Assembly (NCBI RefSeq): GCF_003316635.1
Contig: NZ_QNQP01000021.1
Span: 1 to 60,299 of the forward strand
DNA from: Roseovarius dicentrarchi
GTDB lineage: Bacteria; Pseudomonadota; Alphaproteobacteria; Rhodobacterales; Rhodobacteraceae
DNA: 60,299 nucleotides
Direction of reading: 5' to 3'
Shown here: one piece after another, positions 26,074 through 35,638 of the stretch
Layout: each line of letters starts with the position of its first letter
Numbering within the stretch: the first letter of the stretch is position 1
The notes under the pieces: model-generated
Told to the model about the DNA's origin: nothing
Databases searched by the model: none
What the model saw: only the letters and a program-made list of their open reading frames with translations
Made by a program: the position numbers and the translations under genes

Positions 26074-29000
26074 TTAGGACGTGCCGCCCAGCAGTGCCGC
26101 ATTGCCGCCGGCCGCCGTGGTGTCAACGCAGACGTGCCGCTCGTGCAGGACGTGGCCTGAATCGGGCAGCCCGGTGATCAGCGGCAGGATCGGCCCGGTG
26201 CGTTCGGCCAGCGCCTGCGCATAGGGGCGCGCCTTGGCCGCGTCCCCCCAGAACAGCGCGCCGCTGAAGCCGGTCAGCGCGGTCAGCGCGTCGGGCGGAA
26301 CGGTGCCCGTCGCCTCGACCGCCATGCCGCCCAGCGCCATGACGGCGCGCGCCTGCGCCTTGGCCGCCTCGCGCCCCGGTCCCATGCACAGCAGTGGCGC
26401 GCGCGCGTGGCTGGTCAGACGGTTGGATTCGCCCGTCGGCCCCGGCATCAGCTGATCCTCGCGCGGCTGCATTTCCACGCTATGCGCCTTGTCCAGCACC
26501 GCCTGAATGTCGCGCTGCGACATGATCCCTTCAAAGTCGCCCGCCTCGACCGGCGCGGGATGGCGGGTAAAACGCGGCAGGTAGCGCGGCCCGCCCGCCT
26601 TTGGCCCGGTGCCGGACAGCCCCTCGCCGCCGAAGGGCTGGCTGCCGACAATCGCGCCGATCTGGTTGCGATTGACATAGATGTTGCCCGCCTGCACCCG
26701 TTCGGTCACGTATTGCACGCGGTCGTCGATCCGCGTCATCAGGCCAAAGGTCAGGCCATAACCGGTGGCGTTGATCGCGTCGATCACGGTGTCCAGTTCG
26801 GTCGCGCCGAAGGTGGCGATATGCAGAACGGGGCCGAAAATCTCGCGCTCCAGATCGGCGATACTGTCCACGCGGATCAGGGTGGGGGCGATGTAGGTGC
26901 CCGCATTGGGCGTCTTCAGCTCGTGAATCAGGCGGCCTTCGGCGCGGGCGGTCTGGATATGCTCGGCGATGCCTGCGCGGGCAAGCTCGTCAATGACCGG
27001 GCCGCAATCGGTGCTTAGATCCCAGGGCATGCCTATGACCACCGCGTTCATGGCGCCAATCAGCATCTTGGTGAAATCCTCGGCGATATCCTCCTGCACG
27101 TAAAGGCAGCGCAGGGCCGAGCAGCGCTGGCCCGCCGATTGAAACGCCGATTCCACAATGGCCTGCACCGCCTGTTCGGGCAGGGCGGTACTGTCCACGA
27201 TCATCGCGTTCAGCCCGCCGGTTTCCGCGATCAGCGGCGCGCCGGGGGCCAGATTGTCGGCCATCGCCTTGCGGATTTTCATTGCCGTCGCGGTGGAGCC
27301 GGTGAAGGCCACGCCATCCACCCGCGCATCCGATGTCAGCGCCGCGCCGACGTCGCCGCCGCCGGGCAGCAGTTGCAGCGCGGTTTTCGGCACGCCCGCC
27401 TGATGCATCAGGCTGATCGCAAAATGCGCGATGATCGGCGTCTGTTCGGCCGGTTTGGACAGCACGGCATTGCCCGCGGCCAGCGCCGCTGCGATCTGGC
27501 CACTGAAGATAGCCAGCGGAAAATTCCACGGGCTGATGCAGGTAAAGGTGCCGACGGCGCCTGTATCCGGCGCATTGGCGCCGTAATAACGCAGGAAATC
27601 GACCGCCTCGCGCAGTTCGGCCACCGCATCCATCTGCGATTTGCCAGCCTCGCGGGCGAGAATAGCGAAAATCTGGCCGAAGTTTTCCTCGTAAAGGTCG
27701 GCGATCTTGCCCAGCACCGCGCCGCGCTCGACGGCGGTCGCGTCCCAAGCTTCGGCATGGCTGAGTGCCGTTTCGATGTCCGCCTTGCTGGCATGGGCGA
27801 CGGTGCCGGGGCTGTCGGCGGGATCGGCGGGGTTGGTGACGTCTACCGCATCCTGCGGCTGCGCATCCGCGGCAAGGACCGGACCCACCTCCCATTTATG
27901 GGTGGCAAAGGGGGCGCGCGCCGCCTCGATCGCGTCCAGCGTCGGCTGATGCTTCAAATCGAAACCCTTGGAGTTGACCCGCTCGGGCAGGAACAGTTCC
28001 GGGCCGGTGGGCAGGTCGGGGCCGTCCTTTTCCAGCTGGTCGAACGGATCGGCGGCGACGATTTCTGGCGGCACCTCCTCATCCACGATCTGGTTGACAA
28101 AACTGGAGTTGGCGCCGTTTTCCAGCAGGCGCCGCACCAGATAGGCCAGCAGATCGCGGTGCGCGCCGACAGGGGCATAGATGCGGCAGCGCGTGCCCTC
28201 CTGCTCCATCACGATATTATGCAGCGCCTCGCCCATGCCATGCAGGCGCTGGAATTCAAACGCGTCCTTGTCGGTGGCCATATCCAGAATGGCGGCAACG
28301 GTATGCGCGTTATGCGTGGCAAATTGCGGATAGATTCGGTCGGTCATCGACAAAAGCTTGCGCGCATTGGCGATATAGCTGACATCGGTTGCGGGTTTCG
28401 AGGTAAAGACGGGAAATCCGTCGATCCCTTCGACCTGGGCCTGTTTGATTTCGGTGTCCCAGTAGGCGCCCTTGACCAGACGCACCATGATGCGGCGATC
28501 CAGCCGCTGGGCCAGCTCGTACAGATAATCCAGCACATGCCCGGCGCGCTGCCCATACGCCTGCACCACCACGCCAAAGCCATCCCAGCCGGCCAGCGCA
28601 GGTTCGGCCAATACCGTTTCGATCACGTCCAGCGACAGCGCAAGGCGGTCCGCCTCTTCGGCGTCGATGTTCAGGCCCATGCCGGCCGATTTGGCCAGCA
28701 GCGCCAGCGACCGCAGGCGCGGCACCAGAACGTCCATCACCTGTTCGCGCTGGGCAACCTCGTAGCGGGGATGCAGCGCCGACAGTTTGACCGAAATGCC
28801 GGGGTTCCTGGCGATCTCGTCATGGGTGCAGGCCTGCGCGATGGCGCTGATGGCGCGGGAATAGCTGAGATGATAGCGCGTTGCGTCCTTGTTGGTGCGC
28901 GCGGCCTCGCCCAGCATGTCGTAGGAGTAGGTGTAGCCCTTTTTCTCCATCTTCGCGGCGCGGTCCATGGCTGAATTGATAGTCTCGCCCAGCACGAAAT

Positions 29001-29505
29001 TGCGGCCCATTTCCTTCATCGCGCGGGCGACAGCGGTGCGGATCACAGGCTCGCCCAGACGTTTCATGGCGCTGCGCAGATGGCCGACCGGGCCTTTTTT
29101 ATCTTTTTTCAGCACCTTGCCAGTCAGCATCAGCGCCCAGGTCGATGCGTTGACCAAGGGTGATGTGGAATGGCCCATATGCGCGCCCCAGTCTGACGGG
29201 GCGATCTTGTCCTCGATCAGGGCGTCGATGGTTTCGGCATCCGGCACACGCAGCAGCGCCTCGGCCAGACACATCAGGGCGATCCCCTCATCGGTGGACA
29301 GGCCATATTCGGCCAGAAACACCTCCATCATGCCCGGATCGGACTGGCCGCGAATGGCGCGCACCAGTTCGGCGCCGTGCTTGCAGATGCGCTTGCGGTC
29401 CTCGGGCGACAGGTTCGCCTCGGTCTTGAGGCGGGCGATGGTGGTGGCCTCGTCTGCGTAGGTCTGAACATCGACGGCGCGGCGTGGCTGGGTGTCATAT
29501 GGCAT
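26074..29505 (-). CDS. putA: Bifunctional proline dehydrogenase / P5C dehydrogenase, type B PutA
   Basis: Oxidises proline to glutamate in two steps: FAD-dependent proline dehydrogenase (about residues 100-470) and NAD-dependent pyrroline-5-carboxylate dehydrogenase (about 520-1000). The barrel carries VKLSALHPRYE, LNIDAEEADRL and VRLVKGAYWDTEIK. The aldehyde-dehydrogenase half carries ISPWNFPLAIF, FTGSTATAMKI, ETGGLNAMIV and the catalytic cysteine in SAGQRCSALR. At 1143 residues it has the extra C-terminal domain of type B PutAs such as the Rhodobacter capsulatus enzyme. No ribbon-helix-helix repressor domain is present at the N-terminus, so regulation is left to the divergent Lrp-type gene. 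Confidence 0.96.
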   Translation of the reverse strand: MPYDTQPRRAVDVQTYADEATTIARLKTEANLSPEDRKRICKHGAELVRAIRGQSDPGMMEVFLAEYGLSTDEGIALMCLAEALLRVPDAETIDALIEDKIAPSDWGAHMGHSTSPLVNASTWALMLTGKVLKKDKKGPVGHLRSAMKRLGEPVIRTAVARAMKEMGRNFVLGETINSAMDRAAKMEKKGYTYSYDMLGEAARTNKDATRYHLSYSRAISAIAQACTHDEIARNPGISVKLSALHPRYEVAQREQVMDVLVPRLRSLALLAKSAGMGLNIDAEEADRLALSLDVIETVLAEPALAGWDGFGVVVQAYGQRAGHVLDYLYELAQRLDRRIMVRLVKGAYWDTEIKQAQVEGIDGFPVFTSKPATDVSYIANARKLLSMTDRIYPQFATHNAHTVAAILDMATDKDAFEFQRLHGMGEALHNIVMEQEGTRCRIYAPVGAHRDLLAYLVRRLLENGANSSFVNQIVDEEVPPEIVAADPFDQLEKDGPDLPTGPELFLPERVNSKGFDLKHQPTLDAIEAARAPFATHKWEVGPVLAADAQPQDAVDVTNPADPADSPGTVAHASKADIETALSHAEAWDATAVERGAVLGKIADLYEENFGQIFAILAREAGKSQMDAVAELREAVDFLRYYGANAPDTGAVGTFTCISPWNFPLAIFSGQIAAALAAGNAVLSKPAEQTPIIAHFAISLMHQAGVPKTALQLLPGGGDVGAALTSDARVDGVAFTGSTATAMKIRKAMADNLAPGAPLIAETGGLNAMIVDSTALPEQAVQAIVESAFQSAGQRCSALRCLYVQEDIAEDFTKMLIGAMNAVVIGMPWDLSTDCGPVIDELARAGIAEHIQTARAEGRLIHELKTPNAGTYIAPTLIRVDSIADLEREIFGPVLHIATFGATELDTVIDAINATGYGLTFGLMTRIDDRVQYVTERVQAGNIYVNRNQIGAIVGSQPFGGEGLSGTGPKAGGPRYLPRFTRHPAPVEAGDFEGIMSQRDIQAVLDKAHSVEMQPREDQLMPGPTGESNRLTSHARAPLLCMGPGREAAKAQARAVMALGGMAVEATGTVPPDALTALTGFSGALFWGDAAKARPYAQALAERTGPILPLITGLPDSGHVLHERHVCVDTTAAGGNAALLGGTS

Positions 29506-29632
29506 TGGGGCATCCTTTGGTGGGCTGGGCCGAAAGGCGTTGCATCATTGGATCACTTTAGCATGTGTTGTTAAGGTGATTTTCCTGTTAAATCAGGTTT
29601 TGCGGGTCAAATGCGTGGAAATAGGGGGCGTT

Positions 29633-30103
29633 ATGAGTTCAAACGATCTGGACAAGTTCGACCGCGCGATTCTGCGCGTTCTGGCCACGGACGGGCGCAT
29701 CAGCGTCACCGATCTGGCGCGCCAGATCGGCCTGTCCAAATCGCCCACGCAGGCCCGCCTGCGCCGGCTGGAGGCAAGCCGGGTGATTTCGGGCTATCGC
29801 GCGATGATTGACCCCATAAGGCTGGGGCTGGATCATGTCAGTTTTGTCGAAGTGCGCCTGACCGACACGCGCGAGGCGGCGCTGGCTGAATTCAACGCCG
29901 CCGTGCGCAAGATCCCCGAGATCGAGCAGGTGCATCTGATTGCCGGCAATTTCGATTACCTGATGAAAATCCGCACGCGCAGCATGAATGACTACCGCCA
30001 GATCCTGGCCGACCGGATCAGCACATTGCCGCATGTGGCGGGCACCAGTACCTATGTGGCGATGCAGGCGGTCAAGGAAAACGCGCCCGAAGATACGCTG
30101 TAG
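29633..30103 (+). CDS. putR: Lrp/AsnC-type regulator, probable proline-responsive PutR
   Basis: A 156-residue Lrp-family factor. The N-terminal winged helix includes FDRAILRVLATDGRISVTDL and IGLSKSPTQARLRRLEASRV; the C-terminal RAM domain includes HLIAGNFDYLMKIRTRSMND. It is divergent from putA across a 127-bp gap; in Rhodobacter and Agrobacterium the PutR activator has exactly this position and responds to proline. The start MSSNDLDKFD is used because the in-frame upstream part reads into the promoter gap. Confidence 0.88.
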   Translation: MSSNDLDKFDRAILRVLATDGRISVTDLARQIGLSKSPTQARLRRLEASRVISGYRAMIDPIRLGLDHVSFVEVRLTDTREAALAEFNAAVRKIPEIEQVHLIAGNFDYLMKIRTRSMNDYRQILADRISTLPHVAGTSTYVAMQAVKENAPEDTL

Positions 30104-30147
30104 GGCGCTTGTGATTTGACGGATGCGCAGATGCCGGGTTTACTGGT

Positions 30148-30696
30148 TTGATGAAATACGCATTCCTTGCCCTGCTGCTGGCCGGCCCCGCCGCCGCAGA
30201 CACCTGCCCGCCGGCGCCGGATCACGCGCGCGCTCTGCGCGATCTGGTGGACAGCGCGAAAACCGCGCCGGACCGCGCCGCGGGCATGGCCGCGTCGGAC
30301 GCGATGTGGAGACTGTGGGCAGACGCCCCCGATGCCCGCGCGCAGGAGTTGTTGGATCGCGGCATGGCCCGGCGCGAGGCGTATGATTATCCCGCCGCGC
30401 TGGAGGCGTTTCAGGCGTTGGTCGACTACTGCCCCGACTACGCCGAAGGCTATAACCAGCGCGCGTTCGTGCATTTTCTGCGGCAGGAATATGCGGCGGC
30501 GCTGCCCGATCTGGATGCCGCGCTGGCGCGCCAGCCGCGTCATGTGGCGGCGCTGACCGGCAAGGCGCTGACGCTGCACGCGCTGGGCAGGCAGGGGGAG
30601 GCGGCGCTGGCCCTGCGCGCCGCGCTGGAGATGAACCCATGGCTGGCCGAGCGCAGCCTGCTGCCCGCACTGGAAGCGCAGGAAGACGCGATCTGA
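30148..30696 (+). CDS. Exported tetratricopeptide-repeat protein
   Basis: A 182-residue protein with a short signal peptide (MKYAFLALLLAGPAAADTC, cut probably after AAA). It is followed by helical repeats: DRGMARREAYDYPAALEAFQ, then AEGYNQRAFVHFLRQEYAAA and VAALTGKALTLHALGRQGEA, the pattern of tetratricopeptide repeats. TPR proteins bind partners; the partner is unknown. It lies between putR and tRNA-Leu. Nearly identical hydrophobic and charged spacing in three repeats supports the call. Confidence 0.85.
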   Translation: MMKYAFLALLLAGPAAADTCPPAPDHARALRDLVDSAKTAPDRAAGMAASDAMWRLWADAPDARAQELLDRGMARREAYDYPAALEAFQALVDYCPDYAEGYNQRAFVHFLRQEYAAALPDLDAALARQPRHVAALTGKALTLHALGRQGEAALALRAALEMNPWLAERSLLPALEAQEDAI

Positions 30697-30736
30697 CGCT
30701 TTACACCCGCGCGCGTGCAGGTATTGTCGCGCGAAT

Positions 30737-30823
30737 GCGGGCGTGCTGGAATGGTAGACAGACCAGACTTAAAATCTGTTGGGGCGTGTCCCCGTGTGGG
30801 TTCGAGTCCCACCGCCCGTACCA
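30737..30823 (+). tRNA. tRNA-Leu (anticodon UAA)
   Basis: An 87-nt cloverleaf: acceptor stem GCGGGCG with CGCCCGT, anticodon arm CAGAC-TTAAAA-TCTG giving anticodon TAA (reads UUA), the long variable arm expected of a class II tRNA, the T arm GTGGGTTCGAGTCCCAC and an encoded CCA end. The first acceptor pair is a G-T wobble. No integrase is next to this copy. Confidence 0.95.
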
Positions 30824-30918
30824 GACAAGAATTTTCTGCGAAAATTCGGCGCCCGCCCCTGACCTTCGGCACGATCCTGCGTTAAGCGGGATCAAGGTGA
30901 GCAGGGTCAGGATTGCGT

Positions 30919-32070
30919 ATGCGCGTTTCGGTCATCATATCGGCTTTGGTCGCGGTGCTTGTGGGATTCGGCGGATCGGTTGCGATCATTCTGGCGGCGG
31001 CGGATGCGCTGGGCGCCAGCGCGGGGCAAAAGGCGACGTGGATCACCGTGCTGTGCGTGTCGATGATGGCCACGACCGCGATCCTCAGTATCCGGCACCG
31101 CCTGCCGATTGTCACCGCATGGTCCACGCCCGGCGCCGCAGTGCTGGCCGGTGTCACGGCCACGTCGATGGAGGTGGCGGCCGGCGCGTTCCTCATCGCC
31201 GCCTTGATGCTGATCGCAACCGGCCTGATCCCGGCGCTGGAGCGGGCCGTGGCGCGCATACCGGGGGAGGTGGCGTCGGCCATGCTGGCGGGGGTTCTGT
31301 TCAGCTTTGTCGCGCAGGCGGCGCTGGTGATACCGGGGGCGGAGGCGCTGGTGCTGCCGCTGCTGGCGCTGTTTTTCATCGTGCGGGCCTTTTCGCCCAT
31401 CTGGGCGGTGCTGGCCGTGCTGGCCGCCGGCGTGCCGCTGGCAATCGGGCTGGGCATGGCGCAGCCCATATGGCAGGGCGGACTGCCGCCTATGGTGCTG
31501 ATCCGGCCCGAGTTTTCCACCGGCGCGCTGCTGGGCGTGGCGCTGCCGCTTTATCTGGTGACGATGGCATCGCAGAACCTGCCCGGTTTTGCCGTCTTGC
31601 GCGCGGCGGGCTATCCGGTGCCGGGCCGGTCAATCCTGACGGTGACCGGCATCGCGTCGCTGGCGTCGGCGGCGTGGGGCGCGCACAGCACCAATCTGGC
31701 CGCGATCACCGCCTCCATTTGCACCGGTCCGGATGCACATCCCGACCCCGGCAAGCGCTGGCTGTGCGGGCCGGTCTATGCGCTGGGCTATGGCGCGATT
31801 GCACTGGTGGCGATGCCGCTGGTCCTGCTGTTTGCCAGCTTTCCGCCCAGCCTGATCGCCGTTGTCGCGGGCGTTGCGCTGCTGGGGCCGTTCATCGGAT
31901 CGCTGAGCGGGGCGCTGGCCAGTGGCGCGCATGCGGCGCCCGCCGCCGTGACGTTTGTGGTAACGGCATTGGGCCTTAGCCTGATGGGCATTGGGGCTGC
32001 GTTCTGGGGGCTGGTGGCCGGGCTGGCGCTGGTGGCCATCGAGGGCATGCGCGCACGGTTGAGGCGCTAA
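30919..32070 (+). CDS. BenE-family (benzoate/proton symporter-like) transporter
   Basis: About 383 residues with roughly a dozen membrane segments. The family blocks are LPIVTAWSTPGAAVLAG, MASQNLPGFAVLRAAGYPVPG and the later GAHSTNLAAITASICTG. Members of the BenE family move benzoate with protons, but many homologues lie outside benzoate loci, and there are no ben or cat genes here. The ATG at 30919 is preferred over a TTG two codons upstream. Alone between tRNA-Leu and tig. Confidence 0.88.
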   Translation: MRVSVIISALVAVLVGFGGSVAIILAAADALGASAGQKATWITVLCVSMMATTAILSIRHRLPIVTAWSTPGAAVLAGVTATSMEVAAGAFLIAALMLIATGLIPALERAVARIPGEVASAMLAGVLFSFVAQAALVIPGAEALVLPLLALFFIVRAFSPIWAVLAVLAAGVPLAIGLGMAQPIWQGGLPPMVLIRPEFSTGALLGVALPLYLVTMASQNLPGFAVLRAAGYPVPGRSILTVTGIASLASAAWGAHSTNLAAITASICTGPDAHPDPGKRWLCGPVYALGYGAIALVAMPLVLLFASFPPSLIAVVAGVALLGPFIGSLSGALASGAHAAPAAVTFVVTALGLSLMGIGAAFWGLVAGLALVAIEGMRARLRR

Positions 32071-32170
32071 AGACTCCGCTTGCGCCGGGATGCGCGCACC
32101 CCTAGAAAGCCCTTGATTTTGACCGCTGCGGACGCCTCCGCGGCCCGATTGCAATGGATAAGGACGAACA

Positions 32171-33505
32171 ATGCAGGTCACCGAGACCCAGAACGAAGGC
32201 CTCAAGCGCGCCTATACAATGCTCCTCACCGCTCAGGAGCTGGACGCCAAGGTTATGGAAAAGCTGAAAGAAGCGCAGCCCGACGTTGAAATGAAGGGCT
32301 TTCGCAAGGGCAAAGTGCCGCTGGCGCTGATGAAGAAAAATTTCGGCCAGCGCGTCATGGGCGAGGCCATGCAAGAGGCCGTCGATGAGGCCATGAAGGC
32401 GCATTTTGCCGAAAACGGCCTGCGCCCCGCGGCCGAGCCTGCGATGAAGATGACCAACGAGGATTGGAAAGAGGGCGACGACGTCGAGGTCGAAATGTCC
32501 TACGAGGCACTGCCCGAAATCCCCGAGCTGGACCTGAGCAAGATCACGCTGGAGCGTCTGAAGGTTGTCCCCGGCGACGCCGAAGTTGACGAGGCGCTGA
32601 CAAACCTTGCGTCGAATGCGCAGGATTTCGAGGACCGCGACGAAGGCGCCGCCGCCGAGGACGGCGACCAGATCACCATGGATTTCGTCGGCAAGGTCGA
32701 CGGCGAGGCGTTCGAGGGCGGCTCGGCAGAGGACTATCCGCTGGTTCTGGGCTCCTCCAGCTTCATTCCCGGCTTCGAGGAGCAGCTGGTTGGCGTGAAA
32801 TCGGGTGAGGAAAAGGACGTCACCGTCAATTTCCCCGAGGATTATCAGGCGACGCATCTGGCCGGCAAAGAGGCGGTTTTCTCGTGCACGATCAAAGCCG
32901 TGAAGGCGCCCAAGGACGCGGAAATCGACGACGAGCTGGCCAAGAAGTTCGGCGCCGAGGATCTGGACGCGCTGAAGGGTCAGATCCGCGAGCGGCTGGA
33001 GGCTGAATATGCCGGCGCAGCCCGCGCGGTGATGAAGCGTGCGATGCTGGACGAGCTGGACAAGATGGTCAGCTTCGATCTGCCCCCCTCGATGGTCGAG
33101 CAGGAAGCAGGCCAGATTGCGCATCAGCTGTGGCATGACGAAAACCCCGAGGTTCAGGGTCACGACCACCCCGAGATCGAAACCACCGAAGAGCACACCA
33201 AGCTGGCCGAGCGCCGCGTGCGTCTGGGCCTTCTTCTGGCCGAGCTGGGCCAGCGCGCCGAAGTTCAGGTGACCGATCAGGAAATGACCCAGGCCATCAT
33301 GGAGCAGGCCCGCCAGTATCCGGGGCAGGAGCGTCAGTTCTTTGAATTCATTCAAAAGAACCAGCAGATGCAACAGCAGATGCGCGCGCCGATCTTCGAG
33401 GACAAGGTCATCGACTATGTCGCCGAACAGGCGCAGGTCACCGAAAAGGAAGTGTCCAAGGCCGATCTGGAAGCCGAGATTGAAAAGCTGGACGAAGAGG
33501 TCTGA
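32171..33505 (+). CDS. tig: Trigger factor (ribosome-associated chaperone)
   Basis: A 444-residue chaperone and peptidyl-prolyl isomerase. The N-terminal ribosome-binding part contains [19 protein letters not shown] (G-F-R-K-G-K-x-P motif). The middle FKBP-type domain (about residues 155-240) contains [20 protein letters not shown] and [13 protein letters not shown]. The C-terminal helical arms complete it. It acts on nascent chains at the ribosome exit tunnel. A strong terminator follows. The protein is very acidic, as trigger factors are. Confidence 0.96.
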   Translation: MQVTETQNEGLKRAYTMLLTAQELDAKVMEKLKEAQPDVEMKGFRKGKVPLALMKKNFGQRVMGEAMQEAVDEAMKAHFAENGLRPAAEPAMKMTNEDWKEGDDVEVEMSYEALPEIPELDLSKITLERLKVVPGDAEVDEALTNLASNAQDFEDRDEGAAAEDGDQITMDFVGKVDGEAFEGGSAEDYPLVLGSSSFIPGFEEQLVGVKSGEEKDVTVNFPEDYQATHLAGKEAVFSCTIKAVKAPKDAEIDDELAKKFGAEDLDALKGQIRERLEAEYAGAARAVMKRAMLDELDKMVSFDLPPSMVEQEAGQIAHQLWHDENPEVQGHDHPEIETTEEHTKLAERRVRLGLLLAELGQRAEVQVTDQEMTQAIMEQARQYPGQERQFFEFIQKNQQMQQQMRAPIFEDKVIDYVAEQAQVTEKEVSKADLEAEIEKLDEEV

Positions 33506-33533
33506 TCGCACCCTCTTCCACCCATGCAAAACC

Positions 33534-33566
33534 AAAAGGAGCGGGCCAAATGGTCCGCTCCTTTTT
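33534..33566 (+). terminator. Rho-independent terminator of tig
   Basis: AAAAGGAGCGGGCCA and TGGTCCGCTCCTTTTT form a stem of about 12 bp with a tiny loop, followed by a T run on the plus strand, 28 bp after the tig stop. Confidence 0.85.
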
Positions 33567-33617
33567 CGTTATGCAGGTAAGTGAGACCCTTCCAGACGCG
33601 CCGGAAGGGCAGGGCAG

Positions 33618-33737
33618 TCAGACGACCTTGCGTCCTTCTTCTTTTGCTTCGCGCAGCTCGCGCGTGAACGAGACAACGATGACCGCCAGAACGACGGCGG
33701 AAATCGCGGGCCAGATCAGGATATAGGCTGTCAGCAT
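33618..33737 (-). CDS. Small subunit of a transporter (39 residues)
   Basis: The protein is MLTAYILIWPAISAVVLAVI followed by VVSFTRELREAKEEGRKVV: one membrane helix and a charged tail. I recognise it as the putative transporter small subunit family that accompanies sodium:solute symporters. The start is chosen at MLTAYILIW, preceded by GGAAACACC, because upstream in-frame residues are low-complexity and belong to the gap. It lies 37 bp after the symporter stop on the same strand, so the two are probably translated together. Confidence 0.78.
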   Translation of the reverse strand: MLTAYILIWPAISAVVLAVIVVSFTRELREAKEEGRKVV

Positions 33738-33774
33738 GGGGTGTTTCCTTTCGTTGTGAATGGGGTGAGCGGCA

Positions 33775-35445
33775 TCACGATTTCTTGGCCGCGCGCATGG
33801 CGGCTGCGGCCGCATCGTCCTCGAAGTTGGTGACACGCTCGGCGATCAGATCGAAATCGAACCGCTCGTTGCGCATCAGGCTCAGGCCCGTGCAGATGAT
33901 CGCGCTGGCGCCGTATGCAGTCAGCGACCCCAGAAGCACCGTGTATTCGCGCAGGAACCCGGCGAAATAGAACGCGCAGAGGATCGCACCGATCACCCCG
34001 ATCACCAGCCCCGCGATCCGCCCGAAAAAGCCGAAGGCCATCAGGCCCACGACCACGCCGCCGCCAATGGCCGCGATCATCTCGAACAAGAAGCCGATGA
34101 CGCTGACCATGGGGATCAGTTCGAACCGGACCACGGTGAACAGCACCAGCCCGCCGACCACCGCCCAGACGAAGGCGGCATTGGTCACGCGGTTCCAGAA
34201 GCAGCTGATGATCACCGGGAACACGATGGCGCCCCACAGCGCGCCGACAAAGACCAGCATCACCAGAATATCAAGCGAGAAGCTGGCAAAGATAAGCCCG
34301 GCGACCGTTGCAACGATCATCGTCAGTCGGCCCAGCAGCAGCATCTTGCGCGGGTTCGGATTGCCCCGGGCCAGATTGCGGCCGTAGATGTCGGTCATCA
34401 TGATCGCGGCCAGAGCTGACAGGTCGGAATCGGCCGTGGAGGACAAGGAGCCGATCACAAGGATGAAGAACAGCGCGATCATCACCGGCGGCAGATAGGC
34501 CGAGGCCATTTGCGGGATGATGTTGTTCAGATCGCCCTCATGCGGCGAAATGCCCAGCAGCAGCGCCATCAGTCCCAGCATCCCCAGCCCGATCACGATC
34601 GAGCCATAGCCGAGCGTCGCGGTGATGAATGTGGGCTTGATCAGATCCTCGCGCACGGCAAACAGGCGCTGCGCGATGGTCTGGTTGCCGATGGCATAAG
34701 CCAGAACTGCCACAAAGAACGGCGCGCCCTGTTCCAGAATAGCCGTCTCGGAAAAGAAGTTCGCCTGCTGTTCAGTGACCAGCGATAGCCCCTCGGTCAG
34801 CACCGAACTGCCGCCGGCGCTGAAAAACACCCATGGGATGATGACAACCGCGATGGACATCATCGCCACCACCTGCGCGAAATCCGTCAGGATGGACGCG
34901 CGGAACCCGGACCAGAGCGTGTAGGACAGCACCCCGATCCCGGCAATCAGCACGCCCGCCTGAAACGACAGCGGCGACAGCACCGACACCAGCGCGCCGG
35001 CGGCGGTGAAGTTGACCATCAGGCTGATGACGCTGCCCAAGAGGTTCGACACCGCCAAAATCAGCTGACTGCCCGAGCCGTGGCGCGCGTGCATGACCTC
35101 GGCCAATGTGTGCGCCTTGGGCGCCAGCGCGCGAAACCGCAGGCCGAAGGGATAGATGAACAGGATCATCAACGCGCCCCAGAACCCGTAATGCATCGGG
35201 CCGGATAGGCCGTAATTGAAGCCCGAGATCGCCGCGCCGTAAAAGGACGCCGCCCAGATCCACGTCGCCGTCATGCTGGCGGCGGATATGCCAAACCCGA
35301 CCTGACCGCTGGACACCATGAACCCGTCGACATTCTCGTCCTTCTCGTTGACGAAGGTCGACATGAAAAAGGTGCCGCCGTAAAACAGCACCAACAGCGC
35401 TATGACCGTCCATGTCGAAAATTGAAAGAATACCGGATCATCCAT
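33775..35445 (-). CDS. Sodium:solute symporter family transporter
   Basis: A 556-residue SSS-family protein with about 13 membrane segments. Typical blocks are WIWAASFYGAAISGFNYG, PKAHTLAEVMHARHG, IGNQTIAQRLFAVRE and the sodium-site stretch LSSTADSDLSALAAI. It resembles the branch that includes urea (DUR3-like) and other small-solute carriers; the substrate cannot be told from sequence. It is followed directly by the 39-residue small subunit, a combination known in this family. Upstream of its start is a 193-bp gap. Confidence 0.88.
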   Translation of the reverse strand: MDDPVFFQFSTWTVIALLVLFYGGTFFMSTFVNEKDENVDGFMVSSGQVGFGISAASMTATWIWAASFYGAAISGFNYGLSGPMHYGFWGALMILFIYPFGLRFRALAPKAHTLAEVMHARHGSGSQLILAVSNLLGSVISLMVNFTAAGALVSVLSPLSFQAGVLIAGIGVLSYTLWSGFRASILTDFAQVVAMMSIAVVIIPWVFFSAGGSSVLTEGLSLVTEQQANFFSETAILEQGAPFFVAVLAYAIGNQTIAQRLFAVREDLIKPTFITATLGYGSIVIGLGMLGLMALLLGISPHEGDLNNIIPQMASAYLPPVMIALFFILVIGSLSSTADSDLSALAAIMMTDIYGRNLARGNPNPRKMLLLGRLTMIVATVAGLIFASFSLDILVMLVFVGALWGAIVFPVIISCFWNRVTNAAFVWAVVGGLVLFTVVRFELIPMVSVIGFLFEMIAAIGGGVVVGLMAFGFFGRIAGLVIGVIGAILCAFYFAGFLREYTVLLGSLTAYGASAIICTGLSLMRNERFDFDLIAERVTNFEDDAAAAAMRAAKKS

Positions 35446-35638
35446 GGCAAGTGTCCCTCTTGTTATTCACTGCGCATGCCACGCTCCGGGGTCGCGGCGG
35501 GGCTGGCCCGCGCGACACCGGCGGGCGCACGCAATAGCTTGTTTTTTCAAGCTTACTACGTTTTCGGCAGGGTACCAAGATTTTATTGACGCCCGCGCCG
35601 GACCGCACTCAGCGGCGCGGTCCGGCGCGGCCGGCCGG

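Noticed and set aside
27139..28974. Long open frame opposite putA (about 610 residues)
   Set aside because: It is the GC-rich antisense shadow of PutA; the PutA frame has all catalytic motifs while this one has no family-like pattern.
30639..31979. Open frame running through tRNA-Leu(UAA) into the BenE region
   Set aside because: It overlaps a clear tRNA and is out of frame with the transporter; not a gene.
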